64,000 nucleotides of DNA. Source: Yamadazyma tenuis. Taxonomy: Eukaryota > Ascomycota > Pichiomycetes > Serinales > Debaryomycetaceae. A program made the translations under genes and the position numbers. The notes under the pieces were generated by a model. It saw only the letters and a list, made by a program, of their open reading frames with translations. It ran no database searches and was not told the origin of the DNA. Every line of letters starts with the position of its first letter. Positions within the stretch are counted from its first letter, which is position 1. The DNA lies in assembly GCF_029203305.1 (NCBI RefSeq), contig NC_089462.1:2107299-2171298 (forward strand), read 5' to 3'. Positions 30,533-41,175 of the stretch are shown piece after piece.

Positions 30533-32987
30533 CTAGTTCAAATCATTCGATAAATCCACAAGACCATTTTGATGATGATTCATTGGGTGGAGGTTCACCA
30601 TACTATTGACGGGACGCAACCCGAAGTTCTTGTCTGGGTGGTGGGGGTCATTCATAGGGATGTTCCCATTCTGATTGAGGGAGGCCAAGTCTGACATGCT
30701 ATTTATGGTTCGGATATCCGTGGCCTGGGGCTGGTGGATGTTGGTACCACCGTCAGGACCACCTCTCGCAGTGGTTGCTTGGCCTGGGGCGCCTGCTGCT
30801 TGAAGGTTGGTCATACTGTGATGAGCAGAAATGTTATTTGACACTGGGTCGTAGCCATTGACTGAATTGGCACCAGAAGTATCAGCCATAGGAAGGTTGT
30901 GGCCAATGGTGGACGTAGGGGCGGGAGGCACCACGTAGTTATCGCTGGTGGACCCGAGGGTGGTGGGGATCGTGGTGGGAAGTGATACCAAGTTCCCCAG
31001 GTTCTTCTCTGATATTGACGTAATGTAGTCGAGCTGGTCGAGGAAATGGTTCATTTCGGTGTATCCTCCCAACTGGGATACCAACAGAGGACATGACTTG
31101 TGGTTGAGGAAAACGGACCGGATTCTATGGAGATGGTCTCTCATGGCAGCAAGCTGGCCACTCAAGTCCCGGTATCCAACCGCATAGAATTTTAGTTCAT
31201 CCTCCATTTTAGCAACCATTTGCTTCTTTCTTTGTCGACACTTGGACGCAGCAAGGCGATTCCGTTCAAGGAAATGTTTTCTCTTCTCGTCCTCAGTCAA
31301 AGGGTTTCTTTTGTCATCTTTATCATCAGCAGACGAAGGAGGTGACTCGGGCTCTTCCTTGACTTTGGCCTTGCGGCCACGCTTGGCCCTTTTCGGTGGT
31401 GTCGATGGGCTTTCTTCGCTGTCTTCATCATGATCCATCTTTCTCTTCGTTTTAGAGTCCTTCTTGGGTTCAGATAACTGTTTGGGTACTTGAGGCTGCG
31501 GTGGCTGGTTGTCTTGGGCTTGTGCTTGTGCTTGTGCCTGTGCTTGTGCTTGTGCCTGTGCTTGTGCTTGTGCTTGTGCTTGTGCCTGTGCTTGTGCTTG
31601 TGCCTGTGCTTGTGCTTGTGCCTGTGCTTGTGCTTGTGCTTGTGCTTGTGCTTGTGCTTGTGCTTGTGCTTGTGCTTGTGCTTGTGCTTGTGCTTGTGCT
31701 TGTGCTTGTGCTTGTGCTTGTGCTTGTGCTTGTGCTTGTGCTTGTGCTTGTGCTTGTGCTTGTGCTTGTGCTTGTGCTTGTGCTTGTGCTTGTGCTTGTG
31801 CTTGTGCTTGTGCTTGTGCTTGTGCTTGTGCTTGTGCTTGTGCTTGTGCTTGTGCTTGTGCTTGTGCTTGTGCTTGTGCTTGTGCTTGTGCTTGTGCTTG
31901 TGCTTGAAGTTGAGCCTGAACGGCTTGCATTTGTGCCTGGGCCTGTTGAGAAGACGCCTCCAGGTGCCCCATCTGTCCATTCAACTGGCTGGCTATATGT
32001 AACGAGTTTTGGGACTGCGAGGCTGTAAGACCAAGAAGACTTGAAAGGCCTGGAGTCATCGGACTGTTGAGAAGTCCACTTGGGGTCAACCCCACAAGAT
32101 GTCCGTTGAACGGGAACCCGTGAGCCCCCGGAGTGAGGCTCGTTCGAAGATTGGACTCGTTGGGGGTGAGACCCGACTTCCTAGTGCTATTCACAAACTG
32201 AGAAAAATTGGCGGTGTTGTTGGAGTTAAGAAGAGACTGGTTCGTGCCCCCTGGAGCCAAGTTCGTGGCGGTGGCCCCGGCCTCGGCGTTGTTGGTATCT
32301 GCCGTGTGGTTGGTGGCATTTAAGAGACTGTTCCATAAAGTGCCCCCAGGAGTCGCAGGAATCGAGATATGGCTCCCGGGAGAAAGCCCCAACGGAGGTA
32401 AGCGCCGGCCTCCGGGTGTGAGAAATGACGGGGTGATTCCTGGTAACTTCTGCTGGGCATTCAAGCTTGAAATGGGGATGTGTAGGTTGTGTTTGTTGGT
32501 AGAAGACGTTTGTTTTTCGGAGCTAGCACCACTGTTGGTGCCGGGTGGTGGTGGAGCATAGCCATTACCACCGGCCCCATCGTTGGTGGCAAAAGAGTGC
32601 TCAAAGGGATTCGGCTCGAGGTCGAACGAGGTTGTTTTAGACTTAAAAGGGTGTTAGTAATGTGCTTAGCAACGGAAAAAATCCCACAAAAATTCGGGCT
32701 CCCCCGGCTTCGGGGCAAGTGTTTGTGGAAGGTATTTGTGGACCAAAGCTTTTACTTTGAAGATATGATGGATCAGTTTGCAAGATCTTAGCGGATGAAT
32801 CATTTTGGGTGATGGACATCCCACGAAAGTGACGTAATAATCACCTTCAGCGCTGATGGGCCAGCAGGATGTACTGGGAGTATAAATGCCACCTTAGAGC
32901 CGGGATAACCGGGAAAGAATTGTTGTGATCAATTTAGAACTCGCGGGGATCAGCCCCCGGAAGGTATATACATACATCACTCGACAT
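30533..32987 (-). CDS. SKO1: Sko1-type ATF/CREB bZIP transcription factor, one intron
   Basis: Exon 1 is 32987-32976 (M-S-S-D). A 334-nt intron follows and exon 2 runs from 32641 to 30533, giving about 706 residues. The joined N-terminus MSSDSKTTSFDLEPNPFE matches yeast Sko1 (MSS... FDLEPNPFE). The motifs LTPGGRRLPPL, SGLTPNESNLRT and TPGLSSLLGL also occur in that order in Sko1. A (Gln-Ala)n tract spans about residues 249-380. The bZIP lies at about 460-520, with basic region NRLAASKCRQRKK and a short zipper. Yeast Sko1 has Phe where this protein has Cys in SKCRQ. Sko1 binds CRE sites, represses osmotic and oxidative stress genes with Tup1-Ssn6, and switches to activation by Hog1. A CRE lies within its own intron. 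Confidence 0.88.
31514..31906 (-). repeat. Hexanucleotide microsatellite coding (Ala-Gln)n in SKO1
   Basis: About 65 copies of a 6-bp unit (plus strand gcttgt) lie in frame. From 31626 to 31906 roughly 46 copies are uninterrupted, whereas 31514-31625 contains scattered gcctgt variants. Confidence 0.95.
32642..32975 (-). other. Spliceosomal intron in SKO1 after four codons
   Basis: The donor is GTATGT (32975-32970), the branch point TACTAAC (32659-32653) and the acceptor AAG (32644-32642). The acceptor is unusual because yeasts prefer YAG, but no better AG lies close downstream and the join restores the Sko1 N-terminus in phase 0. The frame of exon 2 is closed by TAA just upstream of the acceptor. 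Confidence 0.82.
32830..32837. promoter_or_regulatory. CRE-like site inside the SKO1 intron
   Basis: TGACGTAA on the plus strand reads TTACGTCA on the coding strand, which is a Sko1/ATF-type binding site. It lies 150 bp downstream of the SKO1 start codon, within the intron. Autoregulation is an inference. Confidence 0.5.
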
Positions 32988-33124
32988 GATACAGTGGTTC
33001 TTTGTAATCGAGGAAGATTGGTTACCTCAAAAACTTGCGAACCGAGACCAGGCGCGCACTGGTGTGGGCACGTAACATTTTGGTGATTATGATGATACTC
33101 ATTTATTTGCAACTACATAATAAC

Positions 33125-34948
33125 CTAATGATCAAGGATTTCGGGGTTTTTCTGAGCTTCTTCTTGTACCTGTTGATCGACAGGCTTGTCGGCAGGAGCA
33201 GCCTCAGGTATATTGTTCTTGTCGATTTCAACATTTGGAGTCTCTATATTGGCTCTTTCTTCGGAACCTTTGGACCGTCTCCACCCGGTTTTGAAGAGTT
33301 TACCCATATCGAAACGAGGGAACGGATGGGCTTCTGTGTTAAAAACATACTTGTCGAGAGGAAGCTTGTTTTCGTCATCGAATAACAAGAACAAATATTT
33401 CAAGGTTTCGGCCCACCAGAACGACTCCACGTTATCTCTTCTCTTTGGCGGAATCACCGTCATATCATCAAGCGATGTGTACGAAACATCTCCCTCTTCA
33501 CTAACGTATCTAGAGTGTTGCACAAACTTCTGGAAAATTTTGTATCCATACCGTCTATACTTTTCGTCACCTGTCAATCTGTACAAGTAGAATAACGATT
33601 CGACAGTTTCTGGACGTTGCAAATTATGTTTGTCCAAAGGTTTGATGTAGAAGTCACGCGACTTGGTTTTGTCCTCATTGAAAACAACGATTTCAGGTGC
33701 CAATCCGGTGGGAGTATCCTCGTACATCCGGTAACAACTATAGGTCAAGTCAGCTCCGAACTTGAATTCCAACTCCTTCTTGGTGTTCCACCATGGCTGC
33801 TTTCTGGCCTCTTCCAAGGTTAGCCCTGAAGTGGCACCCAAACTTACCAAACCTCCGTAGAAGCAAACCAAGTGGTCCATTTTCGGACTCAACTTCCCTT
33901 TGATTCCATTTTCCAATTCTCCAATGTACACCAAGTGATTAGGTTTGGAATAGCTAACCATATTGTGGGTAATTCCTTCAAAAGATTCCTTGTACATATC
34001 GTAGTACACATGTTCTTGTTCATTGGTTTGCAAGAACTGCTTCAACAAATACTCATAGTAGGAGTCTCCTCTTGAGCCCAACCTGATCAACCGACTTTGG
34101 TATTTTCCAGTGTCTGGATTAACGTAGATTGGAACCAAGCCATCTGTAGGTTCATTAGAATCCAAAACCTCCATGATTTTTTCGACTTTTTCCCAGTATA
34201 CTGCTTCCCCGGTCAAGTGACTCAAGTACTTGAACTCCAATTGTAAGGTGGCCACCTCAGCAGTAGAAGAAGCACCATTATCGACATGGTTCTTAATGGC
34301 TTTACCAGTTTTCAAATTGACAGAAGAATATGGAAGCCCTGAAGGACTCTTAAACCCTTCAAGCAACGCACCGGCCAAGTCCACGGCCCTATCCAAGTAC
34401 AAATCATCTTCAGATAAGTGGAATGCTGATAAGAGTCCTCCCATCATTCTGATGGTGGTTTCAAACACATTGACTTCGTAATCTATATTATAGTCCAAAA
34501 CACTCTTGATCCAGTTCCTGGCCCTCAAAACTTCACCAGGACAATCCATGATCATCAAAGTATCCAACGAATCAACAATCATCCAACCCAATGGATTGGG
34601 ACCCATATTTTCACCCTGTTGAGAAATAGGATGAAAAACATCCTTTCCCCATGCATGTTTTTCATACGTATGCCACGATTCAAGGAACGCATCACGGACT
34701 TCTGCCTGGGCCTGTTTCCAATCGGTTCCCTTGGAGGGTTTGGAGGCCGATCGGGAGGTGGAAAACACATATACAAAGTATACCACCAATGAGGCTACAA
34801 AACCTTTAAATAACATTTGAAGCTTTTTGGTGGTGGGCTTGGGCTTAAACGTGTGTCCTCCCGAAGGCTTATCTTTGTATAAGGGCAATTCACGTGAGCT
34901 ATTTCCACCGGTTAACTTATTCAATTGAATTCCAATTGAATTGAACAT
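33125..34948 (-). CDS. MNS1: ER alpha-1,2-mannosidase (GH47)
   Basis: The protein has 607 residues and is a type II membrane protein. It has a short basic cytosolic tail, one transmembrane helix at about 47-64 (LFKGFVASLVVYFVYVF) and then the lumenal GH47 domain. Family landmarks are SWHTYEKHAWGKD, the catalytic-acid segment VNVFETTIRMMGGLLSA, GLVPIYVNPDTG, RLGSRGDSYYEYLLK, the active-site Glu in LQRPETVESLFYL, and the calcium-binding Thr in FNTEAHPFP. It trims one mannose from Man9GlcNAc2 on new glycoproteins, a quality-control step in the ER. The C-terminus extends about 50 charged residues beyond the conserved domain. The stop lies only 137 bp from the SKO1 start. Confidence 0.94.
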   Translation of the reverse strand: MFNSIGIQLNKLTGGNSSRELPLYKDKPSGGHTFKPKPTTKKLQMLFKGFVASLVVYFVYVFSTSRSASKPSKGTDWKQAQAEVRDAFLESWHTYEKHAWGKDVFHPISQQGENMGPNPLGWMIVDSLDTLMIMDCPGEVLRARNWIKSVLDYNIDYEVNVFETTIRMMGGLLSAFHLSEDDLYLDRAVDLAGALLEGFKSPSGLPYSSVNLKTGKAIKNHVDNGASSTAEVATLQLEFKYLSHLTGEAVYWEKVEKIMEVLDSNEPTDGLVPIYVNPDTGKYQSRLIRLGSRGDSYYEYLLKQFLQTNEQEHVYYDMYKESFEGITHNMVSYSKPNHLVYIGELENGIKGKLSPKMDHLVCFYGGLVSLGATSGLTLEEARKQPWWNTKKELEFKFGADLTYSCYRMYEDTPTGLAPEIVVFNEDKTKSRDFYIKPLDKHNLQRPETVESLFYLYRLTGDEKYRRYGYKIFQKFVQHSRYVSEEGDVSYTSLDDMTVIPPKRRDNVESFWWAETLKYLFLLFDDENKLPLDKYVFNTEAHPFPRFDMGKLFKTGWRRSKGSEERANIETPNVEIDKNNIPEAAPADKPVDQQVQEEAQKNPEILDH

Positions 34949-35053
34949 GTGATAGAGACGATCTCAGTGCAACCTGTCAAGTATAGAGAGATGCGCGACT
35001 AAGCGCTGCCGACTAGTAAAAATGTTCATTCGCACGTACATACCTAACTCTCC

Positions 35054-36508
35054 TTATCGATGGTGAAACAACTTCGAGAGGGTCGACCGCTTCTGCGATG
35101 ACCTTGAGTCGGAGCGGTCACCGGTCGGTGAGAGTGATCGGGTAGCAGAAGGGGACCTGGATCCTGATATCAGAAACAGCAGTTTCGCGTCTTCGGTCCC
35201 GTCTAACGGCACTTGTCGGGATCTTCCTCTTTCTTCGTTCAAGGCCACCAAACTCACATGAGATGAGGACCGAGACCCCAATGGGCTCTTCATCTTCTTC
35301 TTTTTCTTGTCCTTGATGAACGTTTCACTGATATCGATATTCTTCAACCAGTTCTGAAAGTACTGTTGATTATCTATGGGGTTGGTCAATTCTTTAATAT
35401 AGTCGTATGTGGGCTTTACCACAATCACCGGCACCAACGCGTACTCCAAGAAGTACTTGGATACGGTGGTTTTGGCAAAAAATCCCTTCAGTTCCTTGTC
35501 CGGTGAGTGCATGCCGATTGTCATCATCTGCGGCGTATACTCGTCAATGGCTTTTTTGAGGAGCTTTTGCGGTTTGCCAATCACGATTTCAAACACAATG
35601 GAGATCTTCTTGTTGTGGACGTTGAGATCTTCAATAAGTTCAAGCTGCCGGTTGCACTGGGCCCGGTCAATATCATGGTGCAATTTTTCGTCCAAAACTT
35701 GCAAGATGACAATTGTATCGCCATGAATGATCATTTCGTCAAACAACCATTCAATGGCCTTCAACGACTCGCTGTCGCCGTTGAAGCCAGCCAAAAACGT
35801 CTTGTTATTCCTTCTAAATTTGAACTTGGGGTGCTTGGCCTTCAAGGTTAAGGATATTCGCTCGATGTTGGTGGATGTATCAAACGAAATCCCCCGTTCG
35901 TACTTATAGTGTTCCCGGGACTTCTCGTCTATGGAGCTGGTTGAGTGCAAAACACGAAGATTCGTGAAGGATGTCGACCGGGAGCCTGGTGCAGTGGAAA
36001 GAGCAGAAGGGATGAATGGTCTGCTGGTAAAGTAATCATTTCCTATAACCGAACCACTGGGTGAAATCAATGGCGTGGTGTTGGTAGATATTATGGGAGT
36101 GGAAGATTCCAGGTCGAAATCATCGTAGTAAATTCTCCCCAACAAGTCTGACGAGTCGTTTTCTTTGGTATAAACATCGATCGAGTCATCTGTCGTATGA
36201 TAGATGAGTGAATTGAGTTTTGTATTTTTGGAGGTGGTGGGATCAAACCGCTCTCTGTTGCGCGACTTCACCACCTTCTTCTCCCTTGGTTTTCCGAGTT
36301 CTTCGGTAGTATCGTCGTCTTCAGTGGATTTGGGCTCCTTAGATTCCTGTTCAGGAGAAGGTTTGATTTCTTGGCCCGAGGATATCTCAGAGTCGGCTTC
36401 ATGAGATCGGGTGGGGCTGCGTCTTCGTTGGAGATCGGGGTGTGATCTCATCTGGTTATTCCCTGAGTAATAGAGATTTGAGCCTCTGGCAGCTGAAAAC
36501 ATTCCCAT
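35054..36508 (-). CDS. Universal-stress-protein (UspA) domain protein
   Basis: The protein has 484 residues. A disordered, Ser/Glu-rich first half precedes a UspA-like alpha/beta domain at about 236-368. It starts NKTFLAGFNGDSESLKAIEW, continues IVILQVLDEKLHHD and IVIGKPQKLLKKAIDEY, and closes with MMTIGMHSPDKELKGFFAKTTVSKYFLEYALVPVIVVKP; GMHS..T.VSKY..EYA is the ATP/phosphate-loop-like end of the family. The C-terminal tail is Ser/Arg-rich with SRSPSATRSLSP-type repeats, likely phosphorylated. Fungal members of this type are cytosolic and linked to stress responses, but no specific function can be given. The start could be codon 1 or 3 (MGMFSAARG). Confidence 0.8.
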   Translation of the reverse strand: MGMFSAARGSNLYYSGNNQMRSHPDLQRRRSPTRSHEADSEISSGQEIKPSPEQESKEPKSTEDDDTTEELGKPREKKVVKSRNRERFDPTTSKNTKLNSLIYHTTDDSIDVYTKENDSSDLLGRIYYDDFDLESSTPIISTNTTPLISPSGSVIGNDYFTSRPFIPSALSTAPGSRSTSFTNLRVLHSTSSIDEKSREHYKYERGISFDTSTNIERISLTLKAKHPKFKFRRNNKTFLAGFNGDSESLKAIEWLFDEMIIHGDTIVILQVLDEKLHHDIDRAQCNRQLELIEDLNVHNKKISIVFEIVIGKPQKLLKKAIDEYTPQMMTIGMHSPDKELKGFFAKTTVSKYFLEYALVPVIVVKPTYDYIKELTNPIDNQQYFQNWLKNIDISETFIKDKKKKKMKSPLGSRSSSHVSLVALNEERGRSRQVPLDGTEDAKLLFLISGSRSPSATRSLSPTGDRSDSRSSQKRSTLSKLFHHR

Positions 36509-36676
36509 AGTAATGTGGTGTTGGGAAGAAATAGCTTGTGAGGCATTCAGTTTTTTACGGATGAGCCGCGCGGATTCTTAGTGAAATATTTACAAGATAT
36601 GAGAATACATATGAAAGCAGGAATTTGGTGGAATGGTAAAGGTGAAGTGGGATACCGACGTTCAAAGCTGGTGGAT

Positions 36677-37498
36677 TCACTGGCTCTTATTATAGTCGAT
36701 GTACCTTCCATTATCTTCTCCTGAGTTCTTCTCCACGATTCCCCAAAGTCGGTCCATCTTCATCCCACCGATATCATCCACAATATAGTGTTTTCTCACA
36801 GTACCCGACTCGGGCTCTTTGTCTTGCCACACAGCATACGATGCTAAAAGCGGTACCTTAGGAGTCAGTACCAATTTTAGCGAATCGTTCCCTGAAACAC
36901 GAACCAACTGGTTGAATGTCTTACCCCCAGTGAAGTTCAACTTCTCCACGATCAATTGCTCGTCGTTCACCAAGTTTTCTAGCGTCTGAGGCTTGTTTTT
37001 GTCATACAATCTAAAGATTCTTGTGACATATTCACGAGTCTTATATTGCACCACCATTGCCGGTACAGAACAAGCGGCAAGAGTCGATACCGCATAGTAG
37101 TCATCAAAGTGGGGCGAATCGTAGAACAACTTGGCTCCGTAACATCCCAAAACTCCCACGCTTATGGTGAGTCTCTTTAACAACGCTACGTATTTGGAGC
37201 CAGGAGCTTCATATAATGGTTGGTACGATAACCGCAAATTCTCTGGCAATTCTACCAGCCTCACATATCCAGGCTTGCGGACCTTGACTCTATCAGTAAG
37301 CAATGTGGGAGACCATGGGTTGTTTTCTGAGATGATCTCATCGGTCTCTATGGACGAGTCTGGAGACTTATAGCTACCCTTGTGTGAGGCATAATGGCGA
37401 ACCAGTGACAATAGCATTGTCTTTATATGTATGGCAACCGTATTGGCCCTCTGGCTTCGGGCTAAATCCCTTAAACCTATCACATATGCCATAGTCAT
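36677..37498 (-). CDS. Uncharacterised, putative mitochondrial membrane protein
   Basis: The frame has 273 codons. Three possible starts exist (codons 1, 3 and 28); starting at codon 28 gives [17 protein letters not shown], a basic amphipathic presequence-like N-terminus. Two hydrophobic segments lie at about 110-127 ([18 protein letters not shown]) and 133-153 ([19 protein letters not shown]). A soluble C-terminal domain follows ([40 protein letters not shown]). The two-helix hairpin with flanking soluble parts resembles the TMEM70/TMEM186/TMEM223 group of inner-membrane assembly factors, but I cannot confirm it. It is transcribed divergently from SRP1 with 149 bp between the start codons. 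Confidence 0.7.
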   Translation of the reverse strand: MTMAYVIGLRDLARSQRANTVAIHIKTMLLSLVRHYASHKGSYKSPDSSIETDEIISENNPWSPTLLTDRVKVRKPGYVRLVELPENLRLSYQPLYEAPGSKYVALLKRLTISVGVLGCYGAKLFYDSPHFDDYYAVSTLAACSVPAMVVQYKTREYVTRIFRLYDKNKPQTLENLVNDEQLIVEKLNFTGGKTFNQLVRVSGNDSLKLVLTPKVPLLASYAVWQDKEPESGTVRKHYIVDDIGGMKMDRLWGIVEKNSGEDNGRYIDYNKSQ

Positions 37499-37647
37499 AT
37501 TACCAGCTTATAGGCGTTCGAACTGGAAAGAAAAGGGTGGATTTCGTAGGCGCGCTTAATCGTGCACCATCACATTTTTTTCCAGTATTACAGCAAAAAA
37601 CTCCATCCTTTAATCATATATTTTTTTCCTCTGAATACAAATATATC

Positions 37648-39279
37648 ATGGACGGAGATGCCACCAGCCGGTTCGTGCCGGAATATCGTCGAACCACATT
37701 TAAGAACAAGGGACGTTTTCAAAGTGATGAATTAAGAAGAAGAAGAGAAACTCATCAGGTTGATTTGAGAAAGCAAAAAAGAGAAGAAGTGTTATCCAAG
37801 AGAAGAAACTTCACTAACGCCGATACCAACGATTCCGAAGATGAAGATGAATATGGCTTGGAAGGAAACACAGATGAATCCAAGTTCTATAGCAACTTGT
37901 TGCAAGAATTACCTAGAATGGTGGAATTAATCAAGTCTCCCGACTTTGATGATCAGTTGAATGCTACCGTTAAATTCAGACAAATCTTGTCCAGAGAACA
38001 TAATCCTCCCATCAATGCCGTTATCCAGTCGGGGGTTATTGCCACTTTGGTGGATTTCATGAAATCCTCTCATCCTGATATGTTGCAATTGGAGGCTGCT
38101 TGGGCTTTGACCAATATTGCCTCAGGTAACTCTGATCAAACCAGGGTGGTTGTTGAGGCCGGTGCCGTGCCTTTGTTTGTGGAGTTATTGAGTTCCCAGT
38201 CGGTTGAAGTCAAAGAGCAAGCGATTTGGGCTTTGGGTAACGTTGCAGGTGATTCGACCTCTTACAGAGACTTTGTTTTGGAGTGTGGTGCAATGCTTCC
38301 GGTGTTGGACTTGTTCAACAGCACCAAAATGTCCTTGATCAGAACTGCTACCTGGACCTTATCCAACTTGTGTAGAGGTAGAAACCCTCAACCTGATTGG
38401 TCTATAGTGAGCCAAGCTATTCCTACCTTGGCCAAGTTGATCTACTCCATCGACACCGAGACCTTGATTGATGCGTGCTGGGCGGTTTCCTACTTGTCGG
38501 ACGGAACCAGTGAAGCCATTCAAGCGGTTATTGATGCTAGAATACCCCATAGATTGGTTGAATTGTTGGGCCATGAATCTACTTTGGTCCAAACCCCAGC
38601 CTTAAGATCCATTGGTAATATTGTCACTGGTAATGATTTGCAAACGCAGGTTGTGATCAACACAGGAGCCTTGACTGCTTTGGGTCCTTTATTGAGCTCT
38701 CCCAAAGAAACTATCAGAAAGGAAGCCTGTTGGACCATATCTAATATCACTGCCGGAAACACTGAACAAATACAAGCAGTTATTGAAGCTAATTTGATTC
38801 CACCTGTTTTAAGATTGTTGGTCAATGGTGATTACAAAACCAAAAAAGAAGCCTGCTGGGCCATCTCCAACGCCTCTTCTGGTGCCTTGACCAAGCCTGA
38901 TCAAATCAGATACCTTGTGAGCCAAGGATGTATTAAGCCATTGTGTGACTTGTTGGCCGTTGGCGATGCCAAGATTATCGAGGTCACCTTGGACTCCTTG
39001 GAGAATATTCTTAAGATGGGTGAAATGGATAGAGAAGCTCGTGGTGCTAGTGTCAACGAATACGCTTTATACATTGAAGAAGCTGGAGGAATGGATAAAA
39101 TCAGTGAATGCCAAAGCAATGAAAATGAGAAGATCTACGAGAAGGCTTATCATATTATCGTCAAGTACTTTTCCGAAGAAGATGATCAAACTGATGATGA
39201 TATGGTTCCTCAGGCATATGGGGAAACTTTTGGATTTGGCGTTCAGGATCAAGATCAAACTCAAAACTTCCAGTTCTAA
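37648..39279 (+). CDS. SRP1: Importin alpha (karyopherin alpha)
   Basis: The protein has 543 residues from [22 protein letters not shown]; yeast Srp1 has 542. The frame is open 37 codons further upstream, but the importin-beta-binding domain fixes the start. That domain covers about residues 1-65 (basic, [20 protein letters not shown]). About ten armadillo repeats follow, each with the typical W...N pair ([77 protein letters not shown]). The C-terminus is acidic. It binds classical nuclear localisation signals and carries cargo with importin beta. The whole gene contains no in-frame CTG, consistent with CTG-Ser decoding and high expression. Confidence 0.97.
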   Translation: MDGDATSRFVPEYRRTTFKNKGRFQSDELRRRRETHQVDLRKQKREEVLSKRRNFTNADTNDSEDEDEYGLEGNTDESKFYSNLLQELPRMVELIKSPDFDDQLNATVKFRQILSREHNPPINAVIQSGVIATLVDFMKSSHPDMLQLEAAWALTNIASGNSDQTRVVVEAGAVPLFVELLSSQSVEVKEQAIWALGNVAGDSTSYRDFVLECGAMLPVLDLFNSTKMSLIRTATWTLSNLCRGRNPQPDWSIVSQAIPTLAKLIYSIDTETLIDACWAVSYLSDGTSEAIQAVIDARIPHRLVELLGHESTLVQTPALRSIGNIVTGNDLQTQVVINTGALTALGPLLSSPKETIRKEACWTISNITAGNTEQIQAVIEANLIPPVLRLLVNGDYKTKKEACWAISNASSGALTKPDQIRYLVSQGCIKPLCDLLAVGDAKIIEVTLDSLENILKMGEMDREARGASVNEYALYIEEAGGMDKISECQSNENEKIYEKAYHIIVKYFSEEDDQTDDDMVPQAYGETFGFGVQDQDQTQNFQF

Positions 39280-39448
39280 GCCAATGTCCTCACTATATCT
39301 CTTCATACCTCTTGATCCCCTTTTTGCTGATGGTTTCTTCTTCTATTTATATTAGTACTAACTCTTACAACTCTATCATCTGTTAAATAGTCTCCCTCTT
39401 CTTTTATAGGCTTTTACAGGTATCACCTCTGCATCTTATAAATATACT

Positions 39449-40690
39449 TCAATTATTGAAAACTTCAAGAAATTTCTGCCGGTTACCTGCAGCGTCTGCC
39501 AACTTACCATTGATAAACTGGTGGTTGGTCATTTTGGCAGTAGTTTGCGGAGTATTGTTCTTGACCAAGTCGTCAGTTTTACCCTTCTTCACCATACTGG
39601 TGATAATCTCATAAGCAACTTGAGCACCATTAGTGGCAGTGATCTCAGCGTTATCAAAAGCTGGGGACACCTCCACCACATCCGCTCCTACAATGTTCAA
39701 GCCGTCGATGGCTCTCAAAACATAAAGTAACTCTCTAGGAAGCCAACCACCAGGCTCCTGAGTCCCCGTGCCACTTCCAAAGCCTGGATCCAACACATCA
39801 ATGTCCACAGACAAATAAGTAGGTGTGTCCTTGGGAACCGTATCAAGGATTTTGTCGATAACGTACTTGACACCTTCAACCCAAATATCGTCTGCGTAGA
39901 TTCTTTCGAAATGCTGTTCATCATCAGAGATATAATCTTCGACCCCCGAGAGCTTGGTTCTAAGGCCAGCGTGAATGTTATGTGTTGAAGTTAAGCCTTC
40001 CTGGTTAGCTTTCCATAACATGGAACCATGATTCAACTCGGATTGGTCAGAGTGCCAGTAAGATGGGTAACCTTCTGGAGTCCAAGTATCCAAATGAGCA
40101 TCGAAATGAATCACGTTCAAAGGCCCGTAGATACTGTGTAACGCCCTTAAGTGTGGGAGCAATACCGAGTGGTCTCCACCCAAAGCAACGTATCTTGGAG
40201 GTGCTAGGGTGGAATTGGCATCTCTTCTATAGATCAACTCCTCAAACGCCATGGTCATTTGCTTGAACGCCAACTCGTTGTCCATGGGTGTTACCGGGAT
40301 GTCTCCACAGTCCACGATCTTGGCCCAGTTCTGGTACGGGTTCATCATGGCTCTTTGGTTGAATCCTCTCAACGAGGTCTGCCTCTGCGAGGCGGTTCTA
40401 ATTGCACGAGGACCAAACCTGGCACCAGGTCGGTATGACGTGGCGGTATCAAATGGAACGCCAATCACGGCGATGTCGTAGTGCTGTTCAGGCTCAAGTA
40501 AACAATTATGGCTCTCCAAATGGGCAAATGTGTTGATGCCTTGAAACGGCCAGTATCCTCCCCAGAGGTCTTCCAAAGACGGTGAGTCCACCGAGTCGAA
40601 GTGAAGTTCGCCGGTTTCCAGCTGCAAGTGGACCTGGGCATTTATAAGCCCTAAAACGCTGGCAATTTGGAACAAAACACTAAACTTCAT
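39449..40690 (-). CDS. Secreted agmatinase/guanidinobutyrase-like ureohydrolase
   Basis: The protein has 413 residues starting at 40690. The frame continues 49 codons upstream, but an internal Met begins a clear signal peptide ([19 protein letters not shown]). The ureohydrolase motifs are complete: [36 protein letters not shown], and [21 protein letters not shown]. Their His and Asp residues bind the binuclear manganese centre. Length and motifs fit the agmatinase/guanidinobutyrase branch, not arginase. The enzyme splits a guanidino compound to urea and an amine. An N-terminal signal peptide is unusual, because most fungal ureohydrolases are cytosolic. The exact substrate cannot be told. Confidence 0.88.
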   Translation of the reverse strand: MKFSVLFQIASVLGLINAQVHLQLETGELHFDSVDSPSLEDLWGGYWPFQGINTFAHLESHNCLLEPEQHYDIAVIGVPFDTATSYRPGARFGPRAIRTASQRQTSLRGFNQRAMMNPYQNWAKIVDCGDIPVTPMDNELAFKQMTMAFEELIYRRDANSTLAPPRYVALGGDHSVLLPHLRALHSIYGPLNVIHFDAHLDTWTPEGYPSYWHSDQSELNHGSMLWKANQEGLTSTHNIHAGLRTKLSGVEDYISDDEQHFERIYADDIWVEGVKYVIDKILDTVPKDTPTYLSVDIDVLDPGFGSGTGTQEPGGWLPRELLYVLRAIDGLNIVGADVVEVSPAFDNAEITATNGAQVAYEIITSMVKKGKTDDLVKNNTPQTTAKMTNHQFINGKLADAAGNRQKFLEVFNN

Positions 40691-41175
40691 GAAGTAAAAG
40701 AGATAATCGGCTGGGTATATTGGGTTGCGGAATTCGAGCAAAGGCTTATCGCGGAATCGACAAATTTGACAGAAACAGTGAAAAACGATGACAGGGACAG
40801 GACAGTTCGACACCGGGAAGGAAGAACAAATGGACAAACGAAAAACACCAAAAGGGTGGACTTTGATGGGGTTTAAATAGGAAAAACTCCAAACTGTATT
40901 TCCTGGTGGAGATTTCCCTCGCGGAACTACCTGCCCTATTGGGTAATCGCATTTTTCACCACCTCTCTTCCGTTACCATAACTCGCTCGGCATCACCAGT
41001 GGCTGCAATTCTCCACTCCTGACCCTGTCTCTGCCCAGGTTTTGTATCACGTGGTCAATATCACCTATGTTTTTATGGAGGTGTGTTCCTGTACACAGCC
41101 CGGCCCATTTGGAGATGCTCACTTAGCGTACCTGAAATAAGCTGCACCATTTTGTTCATTTGCTTTTGAGGTACA
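40691..41175. promoter_or_regulatory. Divergent promoter, agmatinase-like / ACF2
   Basis: This 485-bp segment lies between two genes transcribed away from each other. It contains CACGTG at 41049-41054, a possible Cbf1-type E-box about 125 bp upstream of ACF2. No ORF here is credible. Confidence 0.4.

Noticed and set aside
32461..32718. Separate 85-codon ORF upstream of the SKO1 coding exon
   Set aside because: It is an out-of-frame overlap. The SKO1 frame itself continues upstream to the TACTAAC/AAG junction and matches the Sko1 N-terminus.
37537..37647. 37-codon N-terminal extension of SRP1
   Set aside because: The importin-beta-binding domain begins directly at the ATG at 37648, and the extension overlaps the likely transcription start.
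40691..40837. 49-codon N-terminal extension of the agmatinase-like protein
   Set aside because: The internal Met starts a textbook signal peptide. The extension is Cys/Phe-rich and lies in the promoter.
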